Shown: piece by piece, positions 44,495-54,048 of the stretch | How positions within the stretch are numbered: the stretch's first letter is position 1 | Layout: every line of letters starts with the position of its first letter | The notes under the pieces: model-generated | Told to the model about the DNA's origin: nothing | What the model saw: the letters and a program-made list of their open reading frames with translations, nothing else | Database searches by the model: none | Source of the DNA: Leifsonia virtsii | GTDB taxonomy: Bacteria; Actinomycetota; Actinomycetes; Actinomycetales; Microbacteriaceae | Direction of reading: 5' to 3' | NCBI RefSeq assembly: GCF_030433675.1 | Contig: NZ_JAROCB010000002.1 | Span: 806,001 to 870,000 of the forward strand | DNA: 64,000 nucleotides | Program-made: the position numbers and the translations under genes

Positions 44495-45441
44495 CAGTTC
44501 GCTCCAGAGAAGGCCTTGCGGCGGCTGACGATGTAGCGGGCGAGCATGTTGATCAGCAGCGTCACCACGAACAGCACCAGGCCGGATGCGATGAGGGCGT
44601 TGACGCCGATGCCGGTCGCCTCGGGGAACTGCAGCGCGATGTTCGCCGCGATGGTGTTCGGGCTCTGGGCCTGCAGGAGCGCGAACTTCACGATCAGCGC
44701 GGGGGAGAGCACCATGGCGATGGCGAGCGTCTCGCCCAGCGCGCGGCCGAGGCCGAGCATCATCGCCGACACGATGCCGCTGCGGGCGAAGGGGAGCACG
44801 GCCATCTTGACCATCTCCCAGCGCGTCGCGCCGAGGGCGAGGGCCGCCTCCTCGTGCAGGCGCGGGGTCTGCAGGAAGATCTCGCGGCAGATGGCGGTCA
44901 TGATCGGGATGACCATGACGGCGAGCACGAGGCCGGCGGTGAGGATGGTGCGTCCGGTGCCGGAGACCGGCGGCGCGAAGAGCGGGATCCAGCCGAGGTT
45001 GTCGCCCAGCCAGACGTAGAACGGCTGCACGAACGAGGACAGCGTCGCGATGCCCCAGAGGCCGAAGACGACGGAGGGGACGGCCGCGAGCAGGTCGATG
45101 ATGTAGCCCAGCACCTGCGCGACCCGGCGGGGCGCATAGTGCGAGATGAAGAGCGCGATGCCGATGGAGAGCGGGGTCGCGATGAGCAGCGCGATGACGG
45201 CGGCCCAGATGGTGCCGAAGACGAGCGGCCAGACCCACGACCAGAAGTTGGTGGCGTTGTTCGGCAGCTCGCCGGCCTTGGCGAACAGCGCGGGGATGCT
45301 CTGCAGGACGAGGAAGAGGGCGACGGCGGCGAGGGTGGCGAGGATGAGCGACCCCGCGACGACGGTGCTGGTGGAGAAGACCCGGTCGCCGAGGCGGACC
45401 TTCGCTCTCGGCCTGATGGCTCCTGCGGTTCCGGCGGTCAT
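44494..45441 (-). CDS. pstC: Phosphate ABC transporter permease PstC
   Basis: 315 residues with six main membrane segments. LGYIIDLLAAVPSVVFGLWG is the hallmark PstC stretch, and the coupling loop reads HEEAALALGATRWEMVK. AAAGCAAGGA upstream of ATG 45441 serves as ribosome binding site. It lies 102 bases after pstS; that gap has an inverted repeat built from GGCCGAGCGG-like sequence that may limit read-through from the highly expressed pstS. Confidence 0.95.
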   Translation of the reverse strand: MTAGTAGAIRPRAKVRLGDRVFSTSTVVAGSLILATLAAVALFLVLQSIPALFAKAGELPNNATNFWSWVWPLVFGTIWAAVIALLIATPLSIGIALFISHYAPRRVAQVLGYIIDLLAAVPSVVFGLWGIATLSSFVQPFYVWLGDNLGWIPLFAPPVSGTGRTILTAGLVLAVMVIPIMTAICREIFLQTPRLHEEAALALGATRWEMVKMAVLPFARSGIVSAMMLGLGRALGETLAIAMVLSPALIVKFALLQAQSPNTIAANIALQFPEATGIGVNALIASGLVLFVVTLLINMLARYIVSRRKAFSGAN

Positions 45442-45543
45442 TCCTTGCTTTCTCTCATCGGGTGTGCCGCCCGGTGGGCGGCTGAGGGCGGGAGCGCCGC
45501 TCGGCCCGGACTGCGTGTGCAGCCCAGGCCGAGCGGTCCGGTG

Positions 45544-46638
45544 TTACTTGATGCTGCTGACGGCCTTCGAGACCTTGTCGGCGAGGTCGCTCGACAGCGG
45601 GGCCGAGCCGGCCTGCTCCGCGGCGGCCTTCTGGGCGTCGCTGGAGATGATGTAGTTCACGTAGCCCTTGACCAGGTCCGCCTTGGCGGCGTCCTTGTAC
45701 TCCTGGCACGCGATCACGTAGGAGACCAGCACGAGCGGCCAGGCGCCCTTGGTGGTGTCCTTGCGGTCGATCTGGATGGCGAGGTCGTTCGTCTCGCGAC
45801 CGCTGGCGATCGGGGAGGCCGCGACCACGGCGGCCGCACCGTCGGCGCTGATCTTCTCGTAGTTGGTGCCGACCTTCAGCTGGGCGATGCTGAGGCCCGC
45901 CGAGCCGGACTCGTCGATGTAGGTGATCGAGTTCTTCGCGTTCTTGGTGGCGTCCGCGACACCCGAGGTGCCCTTCGCGGCGTCGCCGACCTGGAACGGG
46001 AAGGTCTGGGAGGCCGGAGCGGTCCAGACATCGGGGGCGTTGGCCGCGAGGTACTCGGTGAAGTTCTGCGTGGTGCCCGAGTCGTCGGAGCGGTGCACGA
46101 CCGTGATCGGAGCCGACGGGAGCGAGGCGCCCGAGTTCTGGTCCTTGATCTTGGCGTCGTCCCAGGTGGTGATCTTGCCCGAGAAGATGCCCGCGATGGT
46201 CGCGGCGTCGAGCTTGAGGTCCTTCACGCCGTCCACGTTGTACGCGATGGCGATCGGGGAGATGTAGACCGGGAGGTCGATGCCCTTGCTGTTCGCGGCG
46301 CAGCCCGCGAACGTGCTGGCGAGCTCCTCCGTCTTGAGGGCGGCGTCGGAGCCGGCGAAGTCCGCCGCGCCCGAGATGAAGCTCTTGCGGCCGGCGCCCG
46401 AACCCTGCGGGTCGTAGTTGACGGTGGCCTTCGGGTTGGCCTGCTGGAAGCCGGCGGCCCAGACGGTCTGCGCCGCGCCCTGGGCGGACGAGCCGATGCC
46501 GTTCAGCGTGCCGGAGAAGTTCGTCGCAGCAGCCGTCGTGGTCGACGGGGTGCTGCCCTCGTTCGCCGCGCAGGCGGTGAGAGAGATGGCGGCCGCGGCG
46601 AGCAGAGCCACAGGAGCGCCGATGCGCTTGAGATTCAC
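45544..46638 (-). CDS. pstS: Phosphate-binding lipoprotein PstS
   Basis: 364 residues. Signal peptide with lipobox LTAC (lipidated Cys23). Phosphate-loop blocks are GIGSSAQGAAQTVW, DPQGSGAGRKSF, FAGSDAAL and VVHRSDDSGTTQNF. It captures phosphate outside the membrane for PstCAB. AAGGG precedes GTG 46638. Three PHO-box-like repeats at 46728-46760 lie upstream, so expression should rise on phosphate starvation. Confidence 0.96.
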   Translation of the reverse strand: MNLKRIGAPVALLAAAAISLTACAANEGSTPSTTTAAATNFSGTLNGIGSSAQGAAQTVWAAGFQQANPKATVNYDPQGSGAGRKSFISGAADFAGSDAALKTEELASTFAGCAANSKGIDLPVYISPIAIAYNVDGVKDLKLDAATIAGIFSGKITTWDDAKIKDQNSGASLPSAPITVVHRSDDSGTTQNFTEYLAANAPDVWTAPASQTFPFQVGDAAKGTSGVADATKNAKNSITYIDESGSAGLSIAQLKVGTNYEKISADGAAAVVAASPIASGRETNDLAIQIDRKDTTKGAWPLVLVSYVIACQEYKDAAKADLVKGYVNYIISSDAQKAAAEQAGSAPLSSDLADKVSKAVSSIK

Positions 46639-46694
46639 AGTTGTCCCTTCGGGGATCAGTAACAACAGGACGGGGCCGGTGCGACCCGTGCGTG

Positions 46695-46760
46695 ACGCTA
46701 TTCCCGATGTCTGTCCAGAGTCCCCCGCAGCGGTAAACGGAAGGTTAACGCGGGGTGTTC
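46695..46760 (-). promoter_or_regulatory. Candidate PHO box and promoter of pstSCAB
   Basis: On the minus strand three 11-base units follow each other: GAACACCCCGC (46760-46750), GTTAACCTTCC (46749-46739) and GTTTACCGCTG (46738-46728). They share the G-N-N-N-A-C-C core of actinobacterial PhoP/RegX3 boxes. A -10 TAGCGT lies at 46700-46695, with the repeats in place of a good -35, as expected for an activator-dependent promoter. RegX3 is encoded at 61.3 kb. Confidence 0.55.
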
Positions 46761-46778
46761 TCTTGTGCTCGAAGGGCG

Positions 46779-47714
46779 CTAAACCGCTGGAGCGTACGTC
46801 TCGATCGACACGATTCCGGAGGCGGGGTTGGTGGCGGAGAGGTGCACGACCGAGAAGCCGCCGGTGTCGAGGTCGGCGGCGTCGTTGAGGTAGCCGCCCG
46901 GCATGGTGCCGGTGGCGAGCGCGATCTCGCGCATGATCTCCGGAAGGACCGGGCCGTGGCTGCACAGCACCGCGGTCTTGCGGGAGCGGATGCGCTTGCC
47001 GACGACGCGGCGGACCTCGCCCGCGCCCTCCTCGTAGGCGTCCTGGCTGATCCCGTGATCGCGGCTGGGCTTGATGCCGGTGCTGGCGGCGAGCGGTGCG
47101 ACCGTGGTGACGCAGCGGACGGCGTCGCTCGTGACGATGCGCTTGGGGCGCCAGGCCTGCAGCGTCGGGACGTCGGCGGCCGCCTGCCGCACCCCGCGCT
47201 CGGTGAGCGGCCGGGCGGCATCGGAGCCGTCCCAGCCGTCGCGGGGCGCTGCCTTGCCGTGCCGGAGGGCGATGAGGGCGAAGGTGGAGGTGATGCCCTG
47301 GTGCACGAGCGCGTCGAACGCGTCGAGGATCTCGACGTCGCGCTCGTACGTGAGGTAACCGCGTGCCTTCTTGATGGTGACCCACTCGATCGCGGCGATC
47401 TCAGTATTCGGCACGAAGGTGGAGCGCTCGATCGCCTTGTCGGAGACCTCGGCCGCCCAGAAGTGCACGATCTTGTCCCGTCCACTTCCGAGCGCGTACG
47501 TGGACACGCCAAGCGGGACGCCGAGCCCGATGGCGAGCCCGGTCTCCTCCTGGATCTCGCGGACGGCGGTCTGCGGGAGCGTCTCGCCCGGATCGACCTT
47601 GCCTTTGGGGATCGTCACGTCGCCGTACTTGGTGCGGTGCACCACGAGCACGACGATGCGGTCGTCCACGACCCGCCAGCAGAGGGCGCCCGCGGCGTAG
47701 ATGGCCGGGCTCAC
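46779..47714 (-). CDS. mutT1: Nudix hydrolase fused to histidine phosphatase (MutT1-like)
   Basis: 311 residues. The N-terminal Nudix domain (about 1-140) has the full box [22 protein letters not shown]; the C-terminal domain has the phosphatase motif ALRHGKAA and a later CSHGPVLPE. Mycobacterial MutT1 has this layout and degrades 8-oxo-GTP and diadenosine polyphosphates. The GTG start overlaps the ppk stop, the same gene order as in mycobacteria. Confidence 0.92.
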   Translation of the reverse strand: MSPAIYAAGALCWRVVDDRIVVLVVHRTKYGDVTIPKGKVDPGETLPQTAVREIQEETGLAIGLGVPLGVSTYALGSGRDKIVHFWAAEVSDKAIERSTFVPNTEIAAIEWVTIKKARGYLTYERDVEILDAFDALVHQGITSTFALIALRHGKAAPRDGWDGSDAARPLTERGVRQAAADVPTLQAWRPKRIVTSDAVRCVTTVAPLAASTGIKPSRDHGISQDAYEEGAGEVRRVVGKRIRSRKTAVLCSHGPVLPEIMREIALATGTMPGGYLNDAADLDTGGFSVVHLSATNPASGIVSIETYAPAV

Positions 47715-49921
47715 CGCCTCGTTCCCGTGCGGGAGCTGCGCGGACGGTGGCTGTACTGCTGGATGAGCTTGCTCTGCAGGTCGACCAGGGGCTTGCCGTT
47801 CTCGTCGAGGTGGTGCCGCGTCCAGACGCCGTCCTGGTCGAGCTTCCACGTGGCGGTGCGCTCGTCGAAGGCGAGGTCGAACAGGTCTTCCAGCTCGCGC
47901 ACGTGGTCCGGGTCGCTGAGGCGCACCAGCGCCTCGACGCGACGGTCGAGGTTGCGGTGCATCATGTCGGCGCTGCCGATGTAGACCTGCGGCTCCCCGC
48001 CGTTGACGAACGAGAAGACGCGCGAGTGCTCGAGGTAGCGGCCGAGCACGGAGCGCACCCGGATGTTCTCGGACAGCCCCTCGCGCCCGGGGACCACGCC
48101 GCAGATGCCGCGCACCCACAGGTCGACGGGGACGCCGGCCTGGCTGGCGCGGTAGAGGGCGTCGATGATCGCCTCGTCGACGATGGAGTTGAGCTTGATC
48201 CGGATGCCCGACGGCCGCCCGGCCTCGGCGTTGGCCCGCTCGGTGTCGATGCGCTTGAGCAGCCCCTTGCGCAGGTGGAGCGGGGCGACGAGCAGCCGCT
48301 TGAACTTCTTCTCGATCGCGTAGCCCGAGAGCTCGTTGAACAGGCGGGTGAGGTCCTTGCCCACCTGGTCGTCGTCGGTGAAGAGCCCGAGGTCTTCGTA
48401 GATGCGCGAGGTCTTCGGGTTGTAGTTGCCCGTTCCGATGTGGCTGTAGCTCTTCAGCACGCCCTTCTCCTCGCGGATGACGAGCGCCAGCTTGCAGTGG
48501 GTCTTGAGGCCGACGAGGCCGTAGACCACGTGCACGCCCGCCTTCTCGAGCTTGCGTGCCCAGGAGATGTTGTTCTGCTCGTCGAAGCGCGCCTTGATCT
48601 CGACGAGCGCCAGCACCTGCTTGCCGGCCTCCGCCGCGTCGATCAGAGCCTCGACGATCGGGCTGTCGCCGGAGGTGCGGTACAGGGTCTGCTTGATGGC
48701 GAGCACGTGCGGGTCGGCCGCGGCCTGCTCCAGGAACGCCTGGACGCTGGTGGCGAAGGACTCGTAGGGGTGGTGCACCAGGACGTCTTGCCGCGCGATC
48801 GCCGCGAAGATGTCGGGCTTGGCGTTCGGCTCGCTCGGCATGAGCTGCGCCGGCGTGGTCGGCACGTGGTTCGGGTAGTGGAGGTCGGGACGGTCGATCT
48901 TCGCCAGATCGAACAGGCCGCCGAGGTCGAGCGGCGCGGGCAGCCGATAGACCTCCTGCTCGGTCACGTCGAGCTCGCGGACCAGGAGGCCGAGCGTGAC
49001 CGCATCCATGTCGTCGGTGACCTCGAGGCGGATCGGCGGACCGAACCGGCGGCGCAGCAGCTCGCGCTCCAGCGCCTGGATGAGGTTCTCCGTCTCGTCC
49101 TCGTCGATCTCGACGTCTTCGTTGCGGGTGACGCGGAAGACGTGGTGGTCGAGGATCTCCATGCCGGGGAAGAGGTCGCCCAGGTGGTTGGCGATGAGGT
49201 CTTCGAGCATGATGAAGCGCACCTGGCCGAGGCCCTCGCGCTGGTCGATGCGCACGAAGCGGGGGAGCATCTGCGGCACCTTGAGGCGGGCGAACTGCTC
49301 CTTGCCCGAGCGGGAGTTGCGCACCCGCACCGAGAGGTTGAGCGAGAGCCCGGAGATGTAAGGGAACGGGTGCGCCGGGTCGACCGCGAGCGGCATCAGC
49401 ACCGGGAAGATCTGCTGCGAGAACACCTCGCGCATCTGCGCCTTGTCGGCCTCGTCGAGGTCGTCCCACGTCGCCACCGTGATGCCGGCCTCCGCCAGGG
49501 CCGGCTGCACCAGGTCGTGGTAGGCGCGGGCGTGGCGCAGCTGCAGCTCGTGGGCCTTCTCCGAGATGTCGGCCAGCACCTCCTGCGGCGCGCGGCCGAC
49601 GTTGGTCGGAACCGCGAGGCCGGTGGCGATGCGGCGCTTCAGCCCTGCGACGCGCACCATGAAGAACTCGTCGAGGTTGCTCGCGAAGATGGCGAGGAAG
49701 TTGGCGCGCTCCAGCACTGGGAGCAGCGGGTCCTCCGCAAGCTCGAGCACCCGCTGGTTGAACGCCAGCCAGCTCAGCTCGCGGTCGAGGTAGCGGTCCT
49801 CCGGCAGCGTCGGGTCGGGCTCGTAGATGAAGGGAGCGAAGTCGTCGTCGAAGTCACTGCCCAGGCTCCCGCCCAGCCCGGAGTCAAGAAGGCCGTTCTC
49901 GAGGGTCGTGCGCTCGTCCAT
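47711..49921 (-). CDS. ppk: Polyphosphate kinase 1
   Basis: 736 residues, normal length. The N domain has [19 protein letters not shown]; the catalytic part has [28 protein letters not shown] and [19 protein letters not shown], holding the phosphorylated His, and [16 protein letters not shown]. It makes polyphosphate from ATP at the membrane or cytosol. ATG 49921 is preceded by GGGGGG and CATGAT. It starts the ppk-mutT1 pair just upstream of pst, forming a phosphate island. Confidence 0.97.
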   Translation of the reverse strand: MDERTTLENGLLDSGLGGSLGSDFDDDFAPFIYEPDPTLPEDRYLDRELSWLAFNQRVLELAEDPLLPVLERANFLAIFASNLDEFFMVRVAGLKRRIATGLAVPTNVGRAPQEVLADISEKAHELQLRHARAYHDLVQPALAEAGITVATWDDLDEADKAQMREVFSQQIFPVLMPLAVDPAHPFPYISGLSLNLSVRVRNSRSGKEQFARLKVPQMLPRFVRIDQREGLGQVRFIMLEDLIANHLGDLFPGMEILDHHVFRVTRNEDVEIDEDETENLIQALERELLRRRFGPPIRLEVTDDMDAVTLGLLVRELDVTEQEVYRLPAPLDLGGLFDLAKIDRPDLHYPNHVPTTPAQLMPSEPNAKPDIFAAIARQDVLVHHPYESFATSVQAFLEQAAADPHVLAIKQTLYRTSGDSPIVEALIDAAEAGKQVLALVEIKARFDEQNNISWARKLEKAGVHVVYGLVGLKTHCKLALVIREEKGVLKSYSHIGTGNYNPKTSRIYEDLGLFTDDDQVGKDLTRLFNELSGYAIEKKFKRLLVAPLHLRKGLLKRIDTERANAEAGRPSGIRIKLNSIVDEAIIDALYRASQAGVPVDLWVRGICGVVPGREGLSENIRVRSVLGRYLEHSRVFSFVNGGEPQVYIGSADMMHRNLDRRVEALVRLSDPDHVRELEDLFDLAFDERTATWKLDQDGVWTRHHLDENGKPLVDLQSKLIQQYSHRPRSSRTGTRR

Positions 49922-50017
49922 CCCCCCATCATGTCACCGCAGACGCGCGCCAGGGACGGCCGCACGTAAACGGTGGATAAACGCCTGGCTGTGGAGAGAG
50001 CGGCGTGCTCGTCCGGG

Positions 50018-50770
50018 TCAGGGGCGGACCGATGTCGGCAGCCGGTCGTTGTCGTCCTCGTAGACGTTGAAGCGGTAGCCGACGTTCCGCACGGTGCCGA
50101 TGAGTGACTCCAGGTCGCCCAGCTTGGCGCGCAGCCGCCGCACGTGCACGTCGACCGTGCGCGTGCCGCCGAAGTAGTCGTAGCCCCACACCTCGCTCAG
50201 CAGCTGCTCGCGGGTGAAGACGCGAGAGGGATGCGTCGCGAAGAAGCGGAGCAGCTCGAACTCCTTGAAGGTGAGGTCGAGCTGACGCCCGTGCGCCTTC
50301 GCCGAGTAGCTGGCCTCGTCGATCGTGATGCCGGAGGCCTGGATCTTGCTCTGCGCGTGCTCCTGGGTCTGCCGGCCGATCGCCAGGCGGATGCGCGCAT
50401 CCACCTCGGCCGGACCCGCGTTGTCGAGCACGACGTCGCTGACGCCCCAGTCGGCGCTCACGGCGGTCAGGCCGCCCTCGGTGAGCACCAGCACGAGCGG
50501 GACGGTGACGCCCGTCGTGGTGAGGATCTTGCACAGCGACTTGGCGCTCGCCAGGTCGCGCCGCGCGTCCACGAAGATCAGGTCGCAGCTCGGTGCGTTC
50601 ACGAGCGCCGCAGGCTCGGCGGGGATATGGCGCACCCGGTGGCTGAGCAGCGCGAGGGACGGCAGCACCTCCGCGTCGCTCACGGAGGCGGCGGATCCCG
50701 GTGCTGCTGTGCCGCTGGAGGCCTGCCCGGAGGCGTTCGACGCAGACGTGAGGATCAGAAGTTGCGCCAC
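50018..50770 (-). CDS. glnR: GlnR-like winged-helix response regulator
   Basis: 250 residues. A receiver-like N-terminal domain ([30 protein letters not shown]) lacks the full acidic phosphorylation pocket, like actinobacterial GlnR. An OmpR-type winged helix follows ([25 protein letters not shown] split in two blocks, [22 protein letters not shown]). GlnR governs nitrogen uptake and glutamine synthesis. GAGGAGGAAT precedes GTG 50770. No sensor kinase is nearby, consistent with an orphan regulator. Confidence 0.82.
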   Translation of the reverse strand: MAQLLILTSASNASGQASSGTAAPGSAASVSDAEVLPSLALLSHRVRHIPAEPAALVNAPSCDLIFVDARRDLASAKSLCKILTTTGVTVPLVLVLTEGGLTAVSADWGVSDVVLDNAGPAEVDARIRLAIGRQTQEHAQSKIQASGITIDEASYSAKAHGRQLDLTFKEFELLRFFATHPSRVFTREQLLSEVWGYDYFGGTRTVDVHVRRLRAKLGDLESLIGTVRNVGYRFNVYEDDNDRLPTSVRP

Positions 50771-50877
50771 CCATTCCTCCTCATCCGTCTGTGCCGCAAT
50801 GCTACCGGAAATGCGCGACACCCCTTTCCGCGGGCTCCGGCAGTAGGGGCGGGCCCCGCGCGGGGCACAATGGGAGC

Positions 50878-51228
50878 GTGAGCGACGACATCCCGGACAC
50901 CCCCGCACCGCACGCGCTCGGCCCTGCCGCAGCGGCCGGCGCCGTCCAGCCGCCGCTTCCGCGGTGGGCGACGGCGCTGAGCATCGGCTCGGTCTGGGTC
51001 GTCGCGCTCGTGCTCGGCGTGCTGATCGGCTCGCTCTCGCGTCCTGCGGCGTACGCCTCCTGGCTCTCGCTCGCCCTGGCGGTCTGCGCGCTGCTCGGCT
51101 TCGTCTCTCAGCTCGCCACTCAGCAGAAGGACGGCTTCGTCACGCGGCTGGCGGCGACCCTCACCGGCAGCTTCGTCATCCTGGGCGCGATCGGCGCCGT
51201 CCTCGCCCTCGTCGCAGGACTCCGCTGA
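50878..51228 (+). CDS. Three-helix membrane protein, unknown
   Basis: 116 residues. A proline/alanine-rich cytoplasmic start is followed by three membrane helices (about 35-57, 60-80 and 92-114). No family recognised. CACAAT (50866-50871) ends six bases before GTG 50878, the leaderless pattern. Diverges from glnR. Confidence 0.65.
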   Translation: MSDDIPDTPAPHALGPAAAAGAVQPPLPRWATALSIGSVWVVALVLGVLIGSLSRPAAYASWLSLALAVCALLGFVSQLATQQKDGFVTRLAATLTGSFVILGAIGAVLALVAGLR

Positions 51229-51270
51229 CACCACCGGCCGATGTCGGCGGCGGCCGGTTAGACTGGACGC

Positions 51271-51381
51271 ATGCTGGTCGCTCTCGAACTCTTCTTCATC
51301 GGCCTTCTCGGCCTGGCTACGCTCGCGATCCTCGGCGTCTCCGGGGTCGTGGTCTACAACCTCTTCCGCGGTCAGCGCTGA
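51271..51381 (+). CDS. 36-residue single-pass membrane protein
   Basis: Codes for 36 residues beginning MLVALELFFIGLLGLAT and ending VYNLFRGQR: one hydrophobic helix with a positively charged cytoplasmic tail. TAGACT (51259-51264) ends exactly six bases before ATG 51271, the leaderless promoter pattern seen at many genes here, and the codons show the GC-rich third positions of its neighbours. It lies 42 bases after one membrane-protein gene and 13 before the nitrobindin gene. Function unknown. Confidence 0.65.
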   Translation: MLVALELFFIGLLGLATLAILGVSGVVVYNLFRGQR

Positions 51382-51394
51382 GCGTCCCGCTCCC

Positions 51395-51991
51395 ATGATC
51401 GAGATCCCCACCGACCTTCCGGCCGAGCTGGTCCCCCTCTCCTGGCTGATCGGGGTGTGGGAGGGTACCGGTGTGCTCGACTACGCCGTCGAGGAGGAGC
51501 ACACGCAGCGGGAGTTCGGCCAGCGCATCAGCTTCAGCCACGACGGCCTCGGGTACCTCAACTACTCGTCCACCTCGTGGATCCTCGACGAGGAGAACAC
51601 GCCCCTCGCCGCGGAGACGGGGTACTGGCGCCTGCACCGCAAGCTCGTGGAGGGTGACGCCGGCCCCGCGATGCTGCCGGGCATCGGCGCGCGGCCGTTC
51701 TCCACCGCGCAGTCGGTCGAGGCTCTGCGCAACTCGAACGGCGCCTTCGACATCGACGTCTCGATCATCCATCCCGACGGAGTGAGCGAGCTCTACCTCG
51801 GCCAGGTCGCCGGCCCGCGCATCGATCTCGCGACCGACGCGGTGCTGCGCACGGCCGGGGCCAAGGAGTACACGGCCGCGACCCGGCTCTACGGGCTGGT
51901 GGAAGGCCACCTGCTCTGGGCGTGGGACATCGCCGCCCTCGGGCAGGAGCTGCGCACGCACGCCTCCGCCCGTCTCGCCAAGGTCGACTGA
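51395..51991 (+). CDS. Nitrobindin-like heme-binding beta-barrel protein
   Basis: 198 residues of the FABP-like DUF1794/THAP4-C family. The N-terminal LSWLIGVWEGTG carries the GxWxGxG signature and a His near the C-terminal region could bind heme. Members bind ferric heme and react with NO or peroxynitrite. ATG 51395 has no strong ribosome binding site and may be coupled to the small gene upstream. The next gene, ygfZ, starts eight bases later. Confidence 0.82.
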   Translation: MIEIPTDLPAELVPLSWLIGVWEGTGVLDYAVEEEHTQREFGQRISFSHDGLGYLNYSSTSWILDEENTPLAAETGYWRLHRKLVEGDAGPAMLPGIGARPFSTAQSVEALRNSNGAFDIDVSIIHPDGVSELYLGQVAGPRIDLATDAVLRTAGAKEYTAATRLYGLVEGHLLWAWDIAALGQELRTHASARLAKVD

Positions 51992-51999
51992 AGGCTGCC

Positions 52000-53121
52000 G
52001 TGAGCGACGCGTCCCCCTCTCCGTTCCTCGACCTGCCCGGCGCGGTCGACACGACCGACGCAGGCGTCCCGGCCCACTACGGCGGCCCGCTCGCCGAGCA
52101 GCGAGCGCTCGCCGAGGGCGGCGCCATCGTCGACCTCTCCGACCGTGCCGTGCTCACCATCCAGGGCCCCGACCGGCTCAGCTGGCTGAACTCGCTGACC
52201 AGCCAGGCGTTGACCGGCTTGCGGCCGGGGGAGTCGTCCGAGACCCTGCTGCTGGATGTGACCGGGCGCGTCGAGCACGCCGTCCGCCTCCTCGACGACG
52301 GCGAGACGCTGTGGCTGCTGGTGGACCGGCCCGAGGCCGCCGGACTGCTCGCCTGGCTCGACTCGATGCGGTTCATGCTGCGCGTCGAGCTGGCCGACCG
52401 CACCGCCGATCTCGCCACCATCGGCACGCTGGGCGACCCGCCGCTGCCGATCGCGGCCCCGAACGGCGTGCCGCTCATCTGGCACGACCCGTGGCGCGCG
52501 GTGGCCCCCGGCGGCCACCAGTACGCCCGCGGCGAGCACCCCGGCGCCGGGTGGACGTGGAGCGAGCGCCTCATCCCGCGCGACGCCCTGCCGTCGCTCG
52601 TCGCGCGCGTGCGCACCGGCGAGCTCTCCGCGGCGGGCACCCTGGCGGCCGATGCCCTGCGCATCGCGGCCTGGCGTCCGCGGTTCGCCACCGAGGTCGA
52701 CGAGCGCACGATCCCGCACGAGCTCGACTGGCTGCGCACGGCCGTGCACCTCAGCAAGGGCTGCTACCGCGGCCAGGAGACGGTGGCGAAGGTGCACAAC
52801 CTCGGCCACCCTCCGCGCCGCCTGGTGATGCTGCACCTCGACGGGTCGGAGGGTGTGCATCCTGCGCCTGGCGCGGTCGTCTCGCTCGACGGGGCCGAGG
52901 TCGGCTCGGTGACGTCCTCCGCGCTCCACTACGAGCTCGGGCCGATTGCGCTCGCCGTGGTGAAGCGCTCCGCCGATGCCGGCGCGACCCTGACGGTGGA
53001 TGCCGACGGCACGCCCGTCGCCGCCGCGCAGGAGATCGTGGTGCCGCCGGAGGCCGGGGCGGAGGCGCACGTGCCGCGGCTCCCGCGCCTCGGCGCCGTG
53101 ACGCGCACCCCGCGCCAGTAG
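52000..53121 (+). CDS. ygfZ: Folate-binding YgfZ/GcvT-like protein
   Basis: 373 residues. The YgfZ signature KGCYRGQE is exact, with RLSWLNSLTSQAL and PWRAVAPGGHQYARG elsewhere. YgfZ helps repair or maintain Fe-S enzymes in a folate-dependent way. GTG 52000 follows GAAGGCT and gives the normal N-terminus. The adjacent iron importer and heme-binding protein suggest a loose iron theme, though transcription of the importer is separate. Confidence 0.9.
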   Translation: MSDASPSPFLDLPGAVDTTDAGVPAHYGGPLAEQRALAEGGAIVDLSDRAVLTIQGPDRLSWLNSLTSQALTGLRPGESSETLLLDVTGRVEHAVRLLDDGETLWLLVDRPEAAGLLAWLDSMRFMLRVELADRTADLATIGTLGDPPLPIAAPNGVPLIWHDPWRAVAPGGHQYARGEHPGAGWTWSERLIPRDALPSLVARVRTGELSAAGTLAADALRIAAWRPRFATEVDERTIPHELDWLRTAVHLSKGCYRGQETVAKVHNLGHPPRRLVMLHLDGSEGVHPAPGAVVSLDGAEVGSVTSSALHYELGPIALAVVKRSADAGATLTVDADGTPVAAAQEIVVPPEAGAEAHVPRLPRLGAVTRTPRQ

Positions 53122-53168
53122 TCCTGTAGCCCCGCCTTCCCGCTGGGCCGCTGTTTTTTGGCACGCCG

Positions 53169-53200
53169 TTGTGACTCGGAGTTAGGTTAAGCTAACCTAA
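53169..53200 (+). promoter_or_regulatory. DtxR/IdeR-type iron box embedded in promoter
   Basis: TTAGGTTAAGCTAACCTAA (53182-53200) is a 19-base palindrome differing from the classical DtxR/IdeR consensus only at the centre. It contains the -10 TAACCT (53193-53198); TTGTGA (53169-53174) is a plausible -35, 18 bases away. GTG 53206 is seven bases past the -10. Iron-loaded repressor would cover the promoter directly. Confidence 0.9.
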
Positions 53201-53205
53201 CTTCC

Positions 53206-54048
53206 GTGACTGCGACCGCCGGCCTCTCCGCCACCGACGTGACCATCGCCTATGACGGGACGGATGTGGTCCACGGCGCCGATCTCGTCCTCGCTGCCGG
53301 CCGCGTGACGGCCCTCATCGGGCCGAACGGCAGCGGCAAGTCGACGCTCCTGCGCGCCGTCGCTCGGCTGAAGCACGCCCGCACAGGCCGTGTGCTGCTC
53401 CCCGCCGGCGACGACGTGGGCGAGGCTGACACCGTCGACGCCCTCGCTCTCTCGCGCCGAGACTTCGCCCGGCGCGTGACCCTGCTCGCCCAGAATCGTC
53501 CGACTCCGGCGGGCCTGCGCGTCCGTGACGTCGTCGGGTTCGGCCGGCACCCGCATCGCCGCGGCTTCCGCTCCGCCGACCCCGACGGCCGGGCCGCCGT
53601 GGACCGCGCGCTGGAGCTCACCGGGGTCACCGCGTTCGCCGACCGCGGCGTCGAAGCCCTGTCCGGCGGGCAGCTGCAGCGCGTCTGGCTCGCCTGCTGC
53701 CTGGCGCAGCAGACCGACGTGCTGCTGCTCGACGAGCCGACCACGTACCTCGACCTGCGCTACCAGGTCGAGATCCTCGACCTGGTGCGGGAGCTCGCCG
53801 ACCTGCACGGCGTCACGGTCGGTCTCGTGCTGCACGACCTCGACCAGGCCGCCGCCGTCTCCGACCGCGTCGTGCTGCTGCAGGACGGCCGGGTCGTCGC
53901 CTCCGGTACCGCCGCCGAGGTGTACGACCCCGAGCTCCTCTCCGACGTCTACGGCATCCGCATCGATGTCGAGACCGACCCGGCCTCCGGCGTCCCGCGC
54001 ACGCGGGCCGTCGGCGCCCACCACCTCCGAACCGAAAGGACCCGATGA
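53206..54048 (+). CDS. Iron-siderophore ABC transporter ATPase
   Basis: 280 residues. Walker A GPNGSGKST, signature LSGGQLQRVWLA and Walker B VLLLDEPTTYLD are intact; VGFGRHPHRRGF is typical of the FecE/FhuC group. It energises uptake of a ferric siderophore from the cytosolic face. Controlled by the iron box directly upstream and coupled to the next gene by ATGA. Unusually, the ATPase comes first in the operon. Confidence 0.93.
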   Translation: MTATAGLSATDVTIAYDGTDVVHGADLVLAAGRVTALIGPNGSGKSTLLRAVARLKHARTGRVLLPAGDDVGEADTVDALALSRRDFARRVTLLAQNRPTPAGLRVRDVVGFGRHPHRRGFRSADPDGRAAVDRALELTGVTAFADRGVEALSGGQLQRVWLACCLAQQTDVLLLDEPTTYLDLRYQVEILDLVRELADLHGVTVGLVLHDLDQAAAVSDRVVLLQDGRVVASGTAAEVYDPELLSDVYGIRIDVETDPASGVPRTRAVGAHHLRTERTR

